26,959 bases of DNA from BMS3ABIN04 sp965554225 (GTDB lineage: Bacteria > Bacteroidota > Ignavibacteria > Ignavibacteriales > Melioribacteraceae): contig CBEVZC010000029.1 of the NCBI GenBank assembly GCA_965554225.1, positions 1-26,959 of the forward strand. Direction: 5' to 3'. A model generated the notes under the pieces. The model did no database searches and had not been told where the DNA came from. It saw only the letters and a list, made by a program, of their open reading frames with translations. A program made the position numbers and the translations under genes. How positions within the stretch are numbered: position 1 is the first letter of the stretch; every line of letters starts with the position of its first letter. Below, piece by piece: positions 7,991 to 16,462 of the stretch.

Positions 7991-9250
7991 TTAAAAATCA
8001 ATATTCTTAAAATTTAGATTTATCCCTTTCAAATTTGTTTCAAGAGGACTATCAGTAAATAATGTACTACTGAAATACTCGGCAACAAAATGATGCGAAA
8101 CAAACGATAAAATGGGATTATTAATTGTTGCGCTTAGTAATTTTAAAATCCCTTCTGAAGAAAGTCCAAATCCGTTTGCTTTTCTGTTGTTACCCTCAGC
8201 ACTAAATCCGTGTCCGTCAAAACGCCCGGTTTCTAAAATTAAGGTTTCGAAGAACTTAAAAATATGTCCCCGTCTCACGGTTACATCTTCATCTCCTTTC
8301 AGTTCAACTAAGTTTTTACCCAATTTTATATCTCCAAAAGCTCCTTGGTATTCAAAACCGTTTAAATTGTTATTAATCAAAATGTCTTCCGCTTCAGCAG
8401 TAAATGAATAATTAATGGCGTTTATTTTTTGTCCTTTTACAAATAAATCAAGACCCAAATCAAGCGTGTAACCAAACCGGGCTGTTCTCGGTATCGGATC
8501 GGATTGAGCTTTGTCGCTAAAATATATTTCGTCTCCTACATTTGTAAGCGAATAACCCAATGTAAAGTTTGCTTTTGGTTTTATAAATGCTTTTGAATGG
8601 AGATAATAATTTGCGTTATTAAGCAATAGTTGAGAAATTGGTGCAATAATCATAATGCCGTAATCTTTTGCGGTTCCGTTTGCTTCAATAACTTTGGGTT
8701 TTCCAGTAAAGATATTATAGTTTGCTAGTAATTGTGAGTTAAACGATTTAAATGAAATTCCGAAATTGAACATTAAATAATAATTAACGCCTATTCCCAC
8801 ACTAAAGCTTTTGAATGAATCTTTAGGATTGCCTAAATAATCTTCTTCTCTGTTGCTATTGTCGCGATATTGTTTACCAAGATCGAAAATGTTATGAATA
8901 TAACCAAGACCAACAGAGATGGGAATTTTATGAAACTTTTTCTGAAAATTGTAGCCTATATTAAAGCCATAAGTAGAAAAGGTTGTATTACTGTTTAATA
9001 CGTTCAACCAATTTGCTTTTTCCGGCATAAAGGATGAAGACACATGATTATTTTGCGAGGCAAGACCTAAATTGGCGGGATTAAAATAAAACCCGGTTGG
9101 GTCGTTAGTTGGAATTGCAGCGCCAATTTGTCCGGCTCCGTATAAAGAAATAGATTGCTGTAATAGTAAGGTCGGAACGGCAGCCTCACCCTGTGCGAAT
9201 AAATTAGTGTAAGAAAGAAAAACGAAAATAGATAAAACAATTTTTCCCAT
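7991..9250 (-). CDS. Outer-membrane beta-barrel protein, PorV/FadL-like
   Basis: A Sec signal peptide (MGKIVLSIFVFLSYTNLFAQ) precedes GEAAVPTLLLQQSISLYGAGQ, and FYFNPANLGLAS follows. The NPAnLGL motif is typical of the PorV/UPF0164 and FadL-like barrels of Bacteroidota and relatives, which carry or anchor cargo at the outer membrane. Alternating strands continue over about 400 residues. The start is set at the ATG at 9250 because it places the signal peptide at the N-terminus; the longer frame from 9337 adds 29 residues before it. A weak AAAGG lies just upstream. Its cargo or solute is unknown, and no type IX secretion genes are nearby. Confidence 0.7.
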   Translation of the reverse strand: MGKIVLSIFVFLSYTNLFAQGEAAVPTLLLQQSISLYGAGQIGAAIPTNDPTGFYFNPANLGLASQNNHVSSSFMPEKANWLNVLNSNTTFSTYGFNIGYNFQKKFHKIPISVGLGYIHNIFDLGKQYRDNSNREEDYLGNPKDSFKSFSVGIGVNYYLMFNFGISFKSFNSQLLANYNIFTGKPKVIEANGTAKDYGIMIIAPISQLLLNNANYYLHSKAFIKPKANFTLGYSLTNVGDEIYFSDKAQSDPIPRTARFGYTLDLGLDLFVKGQKINAINYSFTAEAEDILINNNLNGFEYQGAFGDIKLGKNLVELKGDEDVTVRRGHIFKFFETLILETGRFDGHGFSAEGNNRKANGFGLSSEGILKLLSATINNPILSFVSHHFVAEYFSSTLFTDSPLETNLKGINLNFKNIDF

Positions 9251-9405
9251 TTTACTTACCTTTGGTAATAATATTCGAACTAAAAATAATTTTCTAAAAC
9301 TTAAAGTAGTAAAAATACTAATTGCAGTAAAGGTCATTTATTTAGTATCTAATTAAAGCATAATGAGATGCGGGGTGTTATTTTGGCTGGGATTTCCCAA
9401 TCGAA

Positions 9406-10221
9406 TCAATTCAATCTTATTGACAAACTTATCCCGTTTAATGTCGGTTGAAACGAAACCCGCGATAGAGAAGTTTTTCCGCCTTCCCTCTCTTTTTCTT
9501 GCGCAATTACATGCAGTCCGCCGGCAATGCCTACCAAAGCGCCAAGCACAACATCAGTAAACCAATGCTGGTTATCTCTTACTCGTGAATAAGCTGTTAA
9601 ACTTGCAATTCCGTAAAAACCAATTCGAGACCAAACTGTGTGGAAATACTCTGCTAAAACGGTAGAAAACGCAAACGCTACAGTTGTATGTCCGGATGGA
9701 AAAGCCTGCATATCGTTATCGATTGAAAACCACGTAAATTTCCATGGACCGTCATTTAGGTAAGGTCTCTTTCGTCCGAAGATTGTTTTGAGCGCAATGT
9801 TGGTAACACCGGAATAAGCAAGACTTTGAAATAACATTCGTCCAACTTTTCGGACTTCGTCTTCACCGGTTAATAATCCTACTGTATATATTGCAGAAGT
9901 TGCAATGCCGGAATATAAAACGTTTCCGTATTTTTTAGGAATGTCCATTAAATCGCTGCCTGTAGTTCTGCGTATTGCATGATCCGTTATGTATTGGTCG
10001 GCGTTCATTGAAAGATAAAGTCCGCCGGCAATTCCCGCTGTATAGAACCAACCCGTTGAAGACATTTTGGCCGGATAAGAAAAATACTCTGCACCGTCGG
10101 AAAAAAATATTGATGCATCGCTTAATATTTTTTGACCGATATTTTGCTTTTGTAAATCAGAGGTTTGCGAAAATGTTGATGTTGAGAAAATGATCAGAAA
10201 TAAGAAAATATATCTTTTCAT
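9406..10221 (-). CDS. PAP2-family phosphatase, exported
   Basis: The three PAP2 catalytic motifs are complete: KTIFGRKRP, then AFPSGH, then SRVRDNQHWFTD with the nucleophile histidine of the SRxxxxxHxxxD motif. A signal peptide (MKRYIFLFLIIFSTSTFS) precedes them, followed by several hydrophobic stretches, so catalysis should occur in the periplasm or on its membrane face. Family members dephosphorylate undecaprenyl pyrophosphate, phosphatidate or lipid A phosphates; the substrate here cannot be chosen. The protein has 271 residues and ends in SLSIRLN after a basic EKEREGGK stretch. It lies 155 bp upstream of the barrel gene on the same strand. Confidence 0.88.
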   Translation of the reverse strand: MKRYIFLFLIIFSTSTFSQTSDLQKQNIGQKILSDASIFFSDGAEYFSYPAKMSSTGWFYTAGIAGGLYLSMNADQYITDHAIRRTTGSDLMDIPKKYGNVLYSGIATSAIYTVGLLTGEDEVRKVGRMLFQSLAYSGVTNIALKTIFGRKRPYLNDGPWKFTWFSIDNDMQAFPSGHTTVAFAFSTVLAEYFHTVWSRIGFYGIASLTAYSRVRDNQHWFTDVVLGALVGIAGGLHVIAQEKEREGGKTSLSRVSFQPTLNGISLSIRLN

Positions 10222-10389
10222 AGTGCGGAAAAATTTTTTTGAAAATATTTATTTGAAAATGTTTGGAAACAATTTACAAAAACTAAGTCTTAAATTAAAA
10301 ACATGTTAATATTAGCGACAAAGCACAAAAAGATTTGTCAGTCAGATTACAAAACTTTGATGTAAGTATTGTTTTTTAATTCCGATTAA

Positions 10390-11520
10390 TTAATCCAGTC
10401 TCTTTCTAAATCGCAATGAGCTTAAGATAATTATTACTGTTCCTATTATGAACAGTAGTGCGGTTTCTAACCAAAGGTCCGAAAAGCCTACGCCCTTTAA
10501 TATTATTCCGCGCATTATCACCATGAAATATCTGAGAGGTATCAGGTAAGTAAAATACTGAATAATTTTAGGCATATTCTCTATAGGAAATGCAAAACCG
10601 GAAAGGTAAATCATAGGCATCATTACCACAAAAATAGCGAGCATCATTGCCTGCTGCTGCGTTTTTGAAATTGTCGATACGAATAAACCCAAACCAAGCG
10701 TGGATAAAATATACAAAGAAGTTGTAAAGAATAAAAAGATCAAACTACCGCGAATGGGAATATTAAAAACAAAAACCATCGCAGTTAAAACAATAATTTC
10801 GGCAACAAAACCCAATAGTGCAAAAGGAATTAACTTTCCTATTATCAGCTGATAAGATTTTATGGGAGTTACGATAAGCTGTTCAAGCGTTCCGAGTTCC
10901 TTCTCTTTAACTATTGCCAGAGAGGTTAGGATTAGCGTTACAATCATTAATAATAAACCCACTATTCCCGGAACCATAAAGTTCCGTGTTTTTAATTCCG
11001 GGTTGTACCAAACCCGAACTTTCGATTCAACATTTCCGGCAGGAATTATTTTAACTCCGGTTTTGTTTAAAAAATCCGTTACCACACTTTTGGAATAATT
11101 GCTAACGATTAATTGAACATAACCGGCCGAAATAGAAGCAGTGTTTCCGTCGGAACCGTCGAATACGGCTTGTACCGGTGCGGTTTCGTTTCGTTCGATT
11201 TTCTTTTCGAAATCTTTCGGAATTACCAAACCAAAAATAATTTTATGATTATCAATTAAATTTTGTAGGGTTTTGTAATTATTAACATAATAATCCGTTT
11301 CAAAATAACCCGAGCCTTCAAATTTTTCTATAAACTGCCGGCTCGTTATGGTTTTGTCTTGATCTAATATTGCTGTATGTACAACGTTAACGTCAAAATT
11401 TGCCGCATAACCTAAAAATATCAATTGCACAACCGGCGATATCAAAATCATTGCAAACATTTTGGGATCTCGCCTGAATTGTAAGAATTCTTTTTTAACA
11501 ATATGTAGTATGGTTTTCAT
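10390..11520 (-). CDS. ABC-2 permease subunit of efflux pump, YbhR-like
   Basis: The 376-residue membrane protein has one N-terminal transmembrane helix, a periplasmic domain of about 140 residues and five C-terminal helices, the layout of the YhhJ/YbhR/YbhS ABC-2 family. IVKKEFLQFRRDPKMFAM at the N-terminus is the amphipathic coupling segment; KEKELGTLEQLIVTPI after the second helix is the conserved cytoplasmic loop that contacts the ATPase. It is the last gene of the operon and overlaps the preceding permease by 4 bp (ATGA), indicating translational coupling. It should form a heterodimeric channel with that paralog. Substrate unknown; E. coli YbhGFSR relatives export drugs, dyes and cations. 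Confidence 0.85.
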   Translation of the reverse strand: MKTILHIVKKEFLQFRRDPKMFAMILISPVVQLIFLGYAANFDVNVVHTAILDQDKTITSRQFIEKFEGSGYFETDYYVNNYKTLQNLIDNHKIIFGLVIPKDFEKKIERNETAPVQAVFDGSDGNTASISAGYVQLIVSNYSKSVVTDFLNKTGVKIIPAGNVESKVRVWYNPELKTRNFMVPGIVGLLLMIVTLILTSLAIVKEKELGTLEQLIVTPIKSYQLIIGKLIPFALLGFVAEIIVLTAMVFVFNIPIRGSLIFLFFTTSLYILSTLGLGLFVSTISKTQQQAMMLAIFVVMMPMIYLSGFAFPIENMPKIIQYFTYLIPLRYFMVIMRGIILKGVGFSDLWLETALLFIIGTVIIILSSLRFRKRLD

Positions 11521-12653
11521 GCCGATTTAGTCTTATGATTTCCGATTACTGTTGCTAAAAACAAAAAGATAATTGCAAAAAATATAAGGTAAATTAACTG
11601 ATGCCAAAATGCTTGCAGCCCGACGCCGCGTATTATAATTGCACGAAGTATTACTATAAAAAATTTAGCCGGAGTAATATTTGTTATAACTTGAATTGCA
11701 TAAGGCATACTTTCGATTGGGAAGATAAATCCCGAAAGTATTACGGACGGCAGCATAGAAGCCATTGTGGCGAACGTAAATGCTAGCTGTTGTGTATCGG
11801 AGATTACCGAAATGAAAATTCCCAAACTTGTTGATGCAAGAATAAATATAAAAGTACTGAGAAATAGAAGCAAATAATTTCCCTTAATTTCAACATTGAA
11901 TAGAATGTAACCGGCAATTAAAATGAATACTGCATCCAGCAAAGCAATCATGATATATGGAATTGTTTTCCCGATAATGATTTCAAGTGTTGACAGCGAA
12001 GAAATTTTAAGTTGATCGGATGTGCCGTGTTCTTTTTCCCTTACAAGCGAAAGAGAAACGGTAATTACTGCAGTAATGATAAGTATCATCGCAATTAATC
12101 CGGGTATCAAAAATTTGGTTGTGCTTAATTCGGGATTAAATTGAAAAAGGGGTCTTAAATCAATCGGAATTAGAGGCGACTTTCCGATTTTTTGTAAAGC
12201 TTCCTTTTGAAACTTTGCATTATAAGAAAGTGTAGCAGCTTTAACATAATTTGAAATTATCGTTGCGGTATTTCCGTCAACGCCGTCAATTAAGAATTGA
12301 ATATCCGCCGGTTCTTTTTTGGAATAAAGATTTTTTGAAAAATCATTTGGTATAACTAGAACGACTTGCGCCAGTTTTTCATCCAAAGATTCTTTTATTT
12401 CTGAATCCTTTGTAAGGTATTTTGTAATGTCGAAATAATCAGACTTAGTTAACGAATTTATAAAATCCCGACTCACCTCGGATTTGTCTTGATCATAAAC
12501 GGCTAATTGAATGTGGTGTACATCAAAATTTACGGCATATCCGAAAACTCCCAATAAAAACACGGGGAAAAAGATTATAACGAAAAGCATTCGCTTATCT
12601 CTTAACAAATGTTTGAACTCTTTTTCTACAACCGCTGAAATTCTATTTATCAT
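11517..12653 (-). CDS. ABC-2 permease subunit of efflux pump, YbhS-like
   Basis: This is a paralog of the next gene, with the same plan: VVEKEFKHLLRDKRMLFVI at the N-terminus, one helix, a periplasmic domain to about residue 175, then five helices. The coupling loop reads REKEHGTSDQLKISSLS. The two permeases are clearly diverged, so they are an obligate pair rather than a recent duplication. The gene overlaps the upstream ATPase gene by 11 bp and the downstream permease gene by 4 bp, so subunit synthesis is coupled. Confidence 0.85.
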   Translation of the reverse strand: MINRISAVVEKEFKHLLRDKRMLFVIIFFPVFLLGVFGYAVNFDVHHIQLAVYDQDKSEVSRDFINSLTKSDYFDITKYLTKDSEIKESLDEKLAQVVLVIPNDFSKNLYSKKEPADIQFLIDGVDGNTATIISNYVKAATLSYNAKFQKEALQKIGKSPLIPIDLRPLFQFNPELSTTKFLIPGLIAMILIITAVITVSLSLVREKEHGTSDQLKISSLSTLEIIIGKTIPYIMIALLDAVFILIAGYILFNVEIKGNYLLLFLSTFIFILASTSLGIFISVISDTQQLAFTFATMASMLPSVILSGFIFPIESMPYAIQVITNITPAKFFIVILRAIIIRGVGLQAFWHQLIYLIFFAIIFLFLATVIGNHKTKSA

Positions 12654-13575
12654 TTTGATGTTCTAATAAATGAATAAATACGTCTTCCAAAGTTGGAACA
12701 ATAGCATCGATCCTTTTAATATTTGTTATTCCGTTTAAGTTTAACAATTCAATAATTTGATTTTTATTTTGAAAACTTGAATTTACACTAACGTGTATGG
12801 TATTTCCGAATATTGAAGTATCGTCAATAAATTCAGAGTCTTCCAGATATTCCATTGCTTTTACAACTTGTTCGCATTCAATTTCGAAAATTTTATCAGA
12901 TAAATATTTCGATTTTAATTCCGTTGAGCTGCCTTCGGCTATTAACTTTCCGGCATTTATTAAAATTATATTATTGCAAAACTCTGCTTCTTCCAAATAG
13001 TGTGTAGTAACAAAAACAGTCGTTCCTTGTTCCGAAAGGTCGTTAATTAAATCCCAAAAATTTCTACGCGAAATAGGATCGACACCGCTGGTAGGTTCGT
13101 CTAAAAATACAATTTTAGGTTGATGAATAACCGCAGTTCCCAATGCTAACCGTTGTTTAATTCCACCCGGCAGCGACTCCGTAAGCATTTTCTCTTTTCC
13201 TTTTAAATTCGCAATTTCTAGAACCCAATCTTTCCTTTCTTTCAGCAGTGCATCGTTTAAACCGTAAACCCCGCCGAAAAAATTTATATTTTCTTCAACG
13301 GTTAAATCGTTGTAGAGCGAAAATTTCTGCGACATATATCCAATTGATTGTTTAACTTTTTCCGGTTCTTTTACAACGCTAAATCCTCCAACAAATGCAT
13401 CACCAGAGGTTGGAGCCAAAACCCCGCATAACATTCTTATTGTTGTTGTTTTGCCGGCTCCGTTCGCACCAAGGAAACCGAAAATTTCTCCTTTTTTCAC
13501 ATTAAATGAAATATTATCGACCGATGTAAAATCGCCGAATTTCTTAGTTAAATTATTTATTTCGATAGAATGCAT
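12643..13575 (-). CDS. ABC transporter ATPase (C-terminal YbhF half equivalent)
   Basis: The 310-residue ATPase has Walker A GANGAGKT at 36-43, Q-loop MSQKFSLY near 81-88, a signature that reads LPGGIKQ at 135-141 instead of LSGG, Walker B IVFLDEP at 155-161, and an intact H-loop histidine, H192, in VTTHYLEEAE. A C-terminal domain of about 80 residues ends the protein, as in DrrA/YbhF-type exporters. It directly precedes and overlaps the first permease gene. Paired with the ATPase at 14991-15905, its proline-bearing signature would face that partner's Walker A, which lacks its H-loop histidine. Confidence 0.88.
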   Translation of the reverse strand: MHSIEINNLTKKFGDFTSVDNISFNVKKGEIFGFLGANGAGKTTTIRMLCGVLAPTSGDAFVGGFSVVKEPEKVKQSIGYMSQKFSLYNDLTVEENINFFGGVYGLNDALLKERKDWVLEIANLKGKEKMLTESLPGGIKQRLALGTAVIHQPKIVFLDEPTSGVDPISRRNFWDLINDLSEQGTTVFVTTHYLEEAEFCNNIILINAGKLIAEGSSTELKSKYLSDKIFEIECEQVVKAMEYLEDSEFIDDTSIFGNTIHVSVNSSFQNKNQIIELLNLNGITNIKRIDAIVPTLEDVFIHLLEHQNDK

Positions 13576-13613
13576 TGTTATGAAAAATTGTCCCTTGAAT
13601 TCAGAATTTCTGA

Positions 13614-14987
13614 TTAATAGATTTTTTCCCCAACCGATTTTTTAAGTTTGGTTTTGGTAATTTCAAAATCAATTTGTGAAATTGTATAATTAGTTTCGGC
13701 TTCCAGCAACGAAGACTCAGCATCAATAAAATCTGAACTGGAAATTAATTGCTGATCGAACTTGTTTTTAGTTATTCTGTAATCTTCTTTAGCGGATTCC
13801 AGCGCGGTAAGACTTGCGCTAATTTTATCTTTCCGGCTTTTCATACTTAAATAATTTTTTCTAACTTCAAGCTCAATTCCCTCTTTCAATAAATTTGCCA
13901 CTGTTTCGGTTTGAAGAACTTTTTGTTTTGCCTGATCGACTTTAGACGATGTGTTTCCCCAATCCCATAATTTCCAACTTAAAGCCACACCAACATCCCA
14001 TGTGTCATTGAATTTATCTTGCAGAGGTAAGTATCTCTGATTCGGTCGGTTGTAATAGTAATCTCCGAATAAGAAAACTTGAGGAAACCAACCGGCGCGT
14101 GATGCTGCAGTCATTTCTTTTCCTGCTTCAATTTGATAGTGCATTGATTTCAGCTCCGAACGGTTATTTAGGGCTTCTGAAATTAATTCGTTCAGGTTTT
14201 GCTTAACCAGACTTGTATCCACAACCGCTTCGCTAATTTCCGTTTTTGAGTTTAAGTCAATTCCCATTGATTTATTAAAAGCAATTCTGGCAAGATTTAC
14301 ATTATTTGCTGCTTCAATTCGTTTAATTTTTAAGTTTGAATAACGGACTTTGAGTTTTAACAAATCACTTTTTGTAATCATTCCGTTTTTGAAAAAGTTT
14401 TGTGCATCTTCTAAATGTTTTTTCACTGCGACGAGATTTTGATCAATTAAACCGAGTACTTTCTTGGCTTTATAAAAATTCCAATAAACAGTTCTTATGC
14501 TTAGGGCAACGTTATTTTTGGTTTTTAACAATTCGTTTTCGGTAGCCGAATATATTTTTTTTGCCGAGGATTTTAACGAAGATAGTCTAAATCCGATAAA
14601 AAGTGGTTGTTTGACCGATATACCAAAATTATAATTGTTTAAGATTGTCTCTTGTAAAGAAATAGGTTTCGGAAGCAAAGGTACATCGACTTGGAACGGC
14701 GGAACATCGCTTAACCTTATGTATTTTGCAGAGAAACTTAGCTGCGGAAGCATTTGTGATGATACTTCGGTTATTTTCGATTCGGAGCCTGTAAGTTTCG
14801 ATTCGGCTATTTTTACTTCCTTGCTGTTTTTCAATCCAACTTCTAAGCTCTGTTCCAATGTAAAAACATTATTTTGAGCAATGATTGCCGGAGTTGAACT
14901 TAGAAGAAGTACGGCAAGTAAATACGTACTTATTTCCTTAGGATTTTTATTGATTTTTAATCGTCTAATTATTTTAATAAACTTCAT
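13614..14987 (-). CDS. TolC-family outer-membrane efflux protein
   Basis: The 457-residue protein begins with a basic stretch and a signal sequence (about 21-37, LLAVLLLSSTPAIIAQ). It then shows the duplicated TolC plan: FTLEQSLEVGLKNSKEVKIAESK opening the first half, long coiled-coil helices, PLFIGFRLSSLKSSAKK in the first barrel segment, a second copy beginning near residue 255 (LISEALNNRSELKSM), and WKLWDWGNTSSKVDQAKQKV in the second barrel segment. It forms the outer-membrane channel of the pump. It sits between the two ATPase genes, 3 bp after one and 38 bp before the other, so all parts of the tripartite pump come from one transcript. Confidence 0.9.
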   Translation of the reverse strand: MKFIKIIRRLKINKNPKEISTYLLAVLLLSSTPAIIAQNNVFTLEQSLEVGLKNSKEVKIAESKLTGSESKITEVSSQMLPQLSFSAKYIRLSDVPPFQVDVPLLPKPISLQETILNNYNFGISVKQPLFIGFRLSSLKSSAKKIYSATENELLKTKNNVALSIRTVYWNFYKAKKVLGLIDQNLVAVKKHLEDAQNFFKNGMITKSDLLKLKVRYSNLKIKRIEAANNVNLARIAFNKSMGIDLNSKTEISEAVVDTSLVKQNLNELISEALNNRSELKSMHYQIEAGKEMTAASRAGWFPQVFLFGDYYYNRPNQRYLPLQDKFNDTWDVGVALSWKLWDWGNTSSKVDQAKQKVLQTETVANLLKEGIELEVRKNYLSMKSRKDKISASLTALESAKEDYRITKNKFDQQLISSSDFIDAESSLLEAETNYTISQIDFEITKTKLKKSVGEKIY

Positions 14988-14990
14988 TTT

Positions 14991-15905
14991 TTAACTTGCT
15001 TCCTTTATTAAATGAATGAATACATTCTCTAATGTTGGCGTGATTAAACGGTTATCTTTTATTTGTATGTTCTCCGATTTGAGCAGCTGCTTGATTTTAA
15101 AATAATCGGTTTCATAATTATCAACTACAACATTTATTCTATCACCGAAAATTTGTACTTCGAATCCCGGGTTTTCCCTGATTATTTTATAAGCCTCCCT
15201 AATGGGCGAAGCCACAATTTCAACGACCTGTTTACCCATCATGTTTTTAATTTGAGTCGGAGTGTCGACGGCAATCAGTTTTCCTTTGTTCATTAGTGCG
15301 ATTCTATTACAACGCTCGGCTTCGTCAAGATAAGGCGTTGACATGAAAATAGTTATGCCCTGTTGTAACAATTTGGATAATATTTTCCAGAAATCCCTGC
15401 GTGAAACCGGATCAACTCCGGTTGTAGGTTCATCCAAAAATATAATTTTAGGTTTATGAATTAAACTGCAAGCGAGTGCCAGTTTTTGTTTCATCCCCCC
15501 GGAAAGCTTTTCTGCTTGTCTGTCTCGGAAAGGTTTTAATCTCGTAAATTCCAGCAATTCATCCCTTCGCTTTTTAAAATTTTTGACGTTATGTATTTGA
15601 GCGGTAAATTGAATATTTTCGTCGACCGTTAAGTCGCCGTACAAACTAAATTTTTGCGATAAATATCCGATTTCTTTTTGTATGTATTCACGGTCTTTTC
15701 TTAAGTCTTTGTTGAGTAATGCTGCAGTTCCGGAATCAGGATTTAGTAAACCGCACAGCATTTTAATAGTTGTAGTTTTGCCGGCGCCATCCGGACCCAC
15801 TAATCCGAACATTTCTCCTTGCTGTACCTTAAACGAAATTCCGTTGACCGCTTCTATTTTTCCGAAGTATTTTTTTAGGTTTTGTATATTGATTATTGTT
15901 GTCAT
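14991..15905 (-). CDS. ABC transporter ATPase with degenerate H-loop (N-terminal YbhF half equivalent)
   Basis: The 304-residue ATPase has Walker A GPDGAGKT at 37-44, a canonical signature LSGGMKQ at 134-140 and Walker B IIFLDEP at 154-160. Its H-loop reads MSTPYLDEAERC, so the switch histidine is replaced by P191. Walker A plus a missing H-loop histidine predict an ATP-binding but poorly hydrolysing site. The companion ATPase has the complementary features. In E. coli the equivalents are fused in YbhF; here they are separate genes. The start codon lies only 3 nt from the left 8-bp repeat array, so its native upstream region has been replaced, and no Shine-Dalgarno sequence is visible. Confidence 0.88.
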   Translation of the reverse strand: MTTIINIQNLKKYFGKIEAVNGISFKVQQGEMFGLVGPDGAGKTTTIKMLCGLLNPDSGTAALLNKDLRKDREYIQKEIGYLSQKFSLYGDLTVDENIQFTAQIHNVKNFKKRRDELLEFTRLKPFRDRQAEKLSGGMKQKLALACSLIHKPKIIFLDEPTTGVDPVSRRDFWKILSKLLQQGITIFMSTPYLDEAERCNRIALMNKGKLIAVDTPTQIKNMMGKQVVEIVASPIREAYKIIRENPGFEVQIFGDRINVVVDNYETDYFKIKQLLKSENIQIKDNRLITPTLENVFIHLIKEAS

Positions 15906-15908
15906 TTT

Positions 15909-15990
15909 ATGTGGTTACCAAGTTACCAAGTTCGCAAATTACCAGGTTATCAAGTTCTCAAATTATCAGGTTGCCGGTCAACCAACTTGT
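15909..15990. repeat. Left 8-bp repeat array flanking the four-helix-bundle gene
   Basis: This is a degenerate tandem array of period 8. Successive units from 15917 read ACCAAGTT, ACCAAGTT, CGCAAATT, ACCAGGTT, ATCAAGTT, CTCAAATT, ATCAGGTT, then weaker copies GCCGGTCA and ACCAACTT. On the minus strand the unit is AACTTGGT or AAYYTGRT, nearly the same as the unit of the right array read on the plus strand. The two arrays are therefore inverted relative to each other. The array runs from next to the ATPase start codon to the stop of the four-helix-bundle gene. Confidence 0.8.
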
Positions 15991-15993
15991 TTG

Positions 15994-16361
15994 TCAACGT
16001 GAATTCCCTTTTAAATACTGAATAAATTTGGATATTTGCTTAATAATTGAAACGGCATTATCGTATAAATTTCTAAATTTAGACTCGGTTATGTATTGTA
16101 AATACAACGCTACATATAATAAACTTCTAACTTCTCCGGCAGAGCCTTTAGAATAAACTAAAAATCTTATAAACTCTCTATTGTTGTCTCTTTCAAAACC
16201 TTCGGCAATATTATTCATAACCGAAACCGCTGCCGCTGTATTTGATCTTTTAGCCCGAAGTCTTTAGAAAATGGTTGTTTAGCAGTAATTTGATAAACAG
16301 CATTAATTAAGCTCCTAGACTCTTTCCAAGCATTAATGTCTTCAAATTTTTCAATAGTCAT
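15994..16361 (-). pseudogene. Four-helix-bundle protein (S23/bAvd-like), frameshifted
   Basis: Reading from an ATG at 16361, the N-terminal part gives MTIEKFEDINAWKESRSLIN and continues to DFGLKDQIQR, the usual opening of four-helix-bundle (23S rRNA intervening-sequence, S23) proteins. It then shifts frame and stops. The other frame continues exactly where expected: AAVSVMNNIAEGFERDNNRE, then FLVYSKGSAGEVRSLLYVAL, to a stop at 15994. A single missing base near 16236, in the CAGCGGCAGCGG stretch, explains this: the total length of 368 nt is one short of a multiple of three. The full protein would be about 122 residues, as usual. The fold is shared with bAvd of diversity-generating retroelements, but no reverse transcriptase or variable repeat is present. 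It could be a true pseudogene, a programmed shift or a sequencing error. Confidence 0.8.
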
Positions 16362-16384
16362 TTTCGTCTCAATTCGTTATTTAA

Positions 16385-16462
16385 AACTTGTTAACCTTTT
16401 AACCTGCTAACTTGTAAACTTGCTAACTTTCAAACCTGTAAACTTGCTAATTGTTTAACTTT
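16385..16462. repeat. Right 8-bp repeat array flanking the four-helix-bundle gene
   Basis: The plus-strand units from 16385 read AACTTGTT, AACCTTTT, AACCTGCT, AACTTGTA, AACTTGCT, AACTTTCA, AACCTGTA, AACTTGCT, AATTGTTT. Period is 8 with consensus AACYTGYT, the inverse of the left array. It overlaps the last codons and stop of the hlyD gene (16447), so it abuts coding sequence on this side as well. Confidence 0.8.

Noticed and set aside
9251..9337. Upstream extension of the PorV-like barrel gene
   Set aside because: It would place 29 residues before a clear signal peptide; the internal ATG at 9250 is better.
15994..16361. Diversity-generating retroelement based on the bAvd-like fold
   Set aside because: No reverse transcriptase, template repeat or variable repeat lies in the window; only the fold is shared.
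15909..16462. The 8-bp arrays as a CRISPR array
   Set aside because: Units are 8 bp, adjacent and degenerate, with no spacers and no cas genes; a CRISPR repeat is about 24-47 bp.
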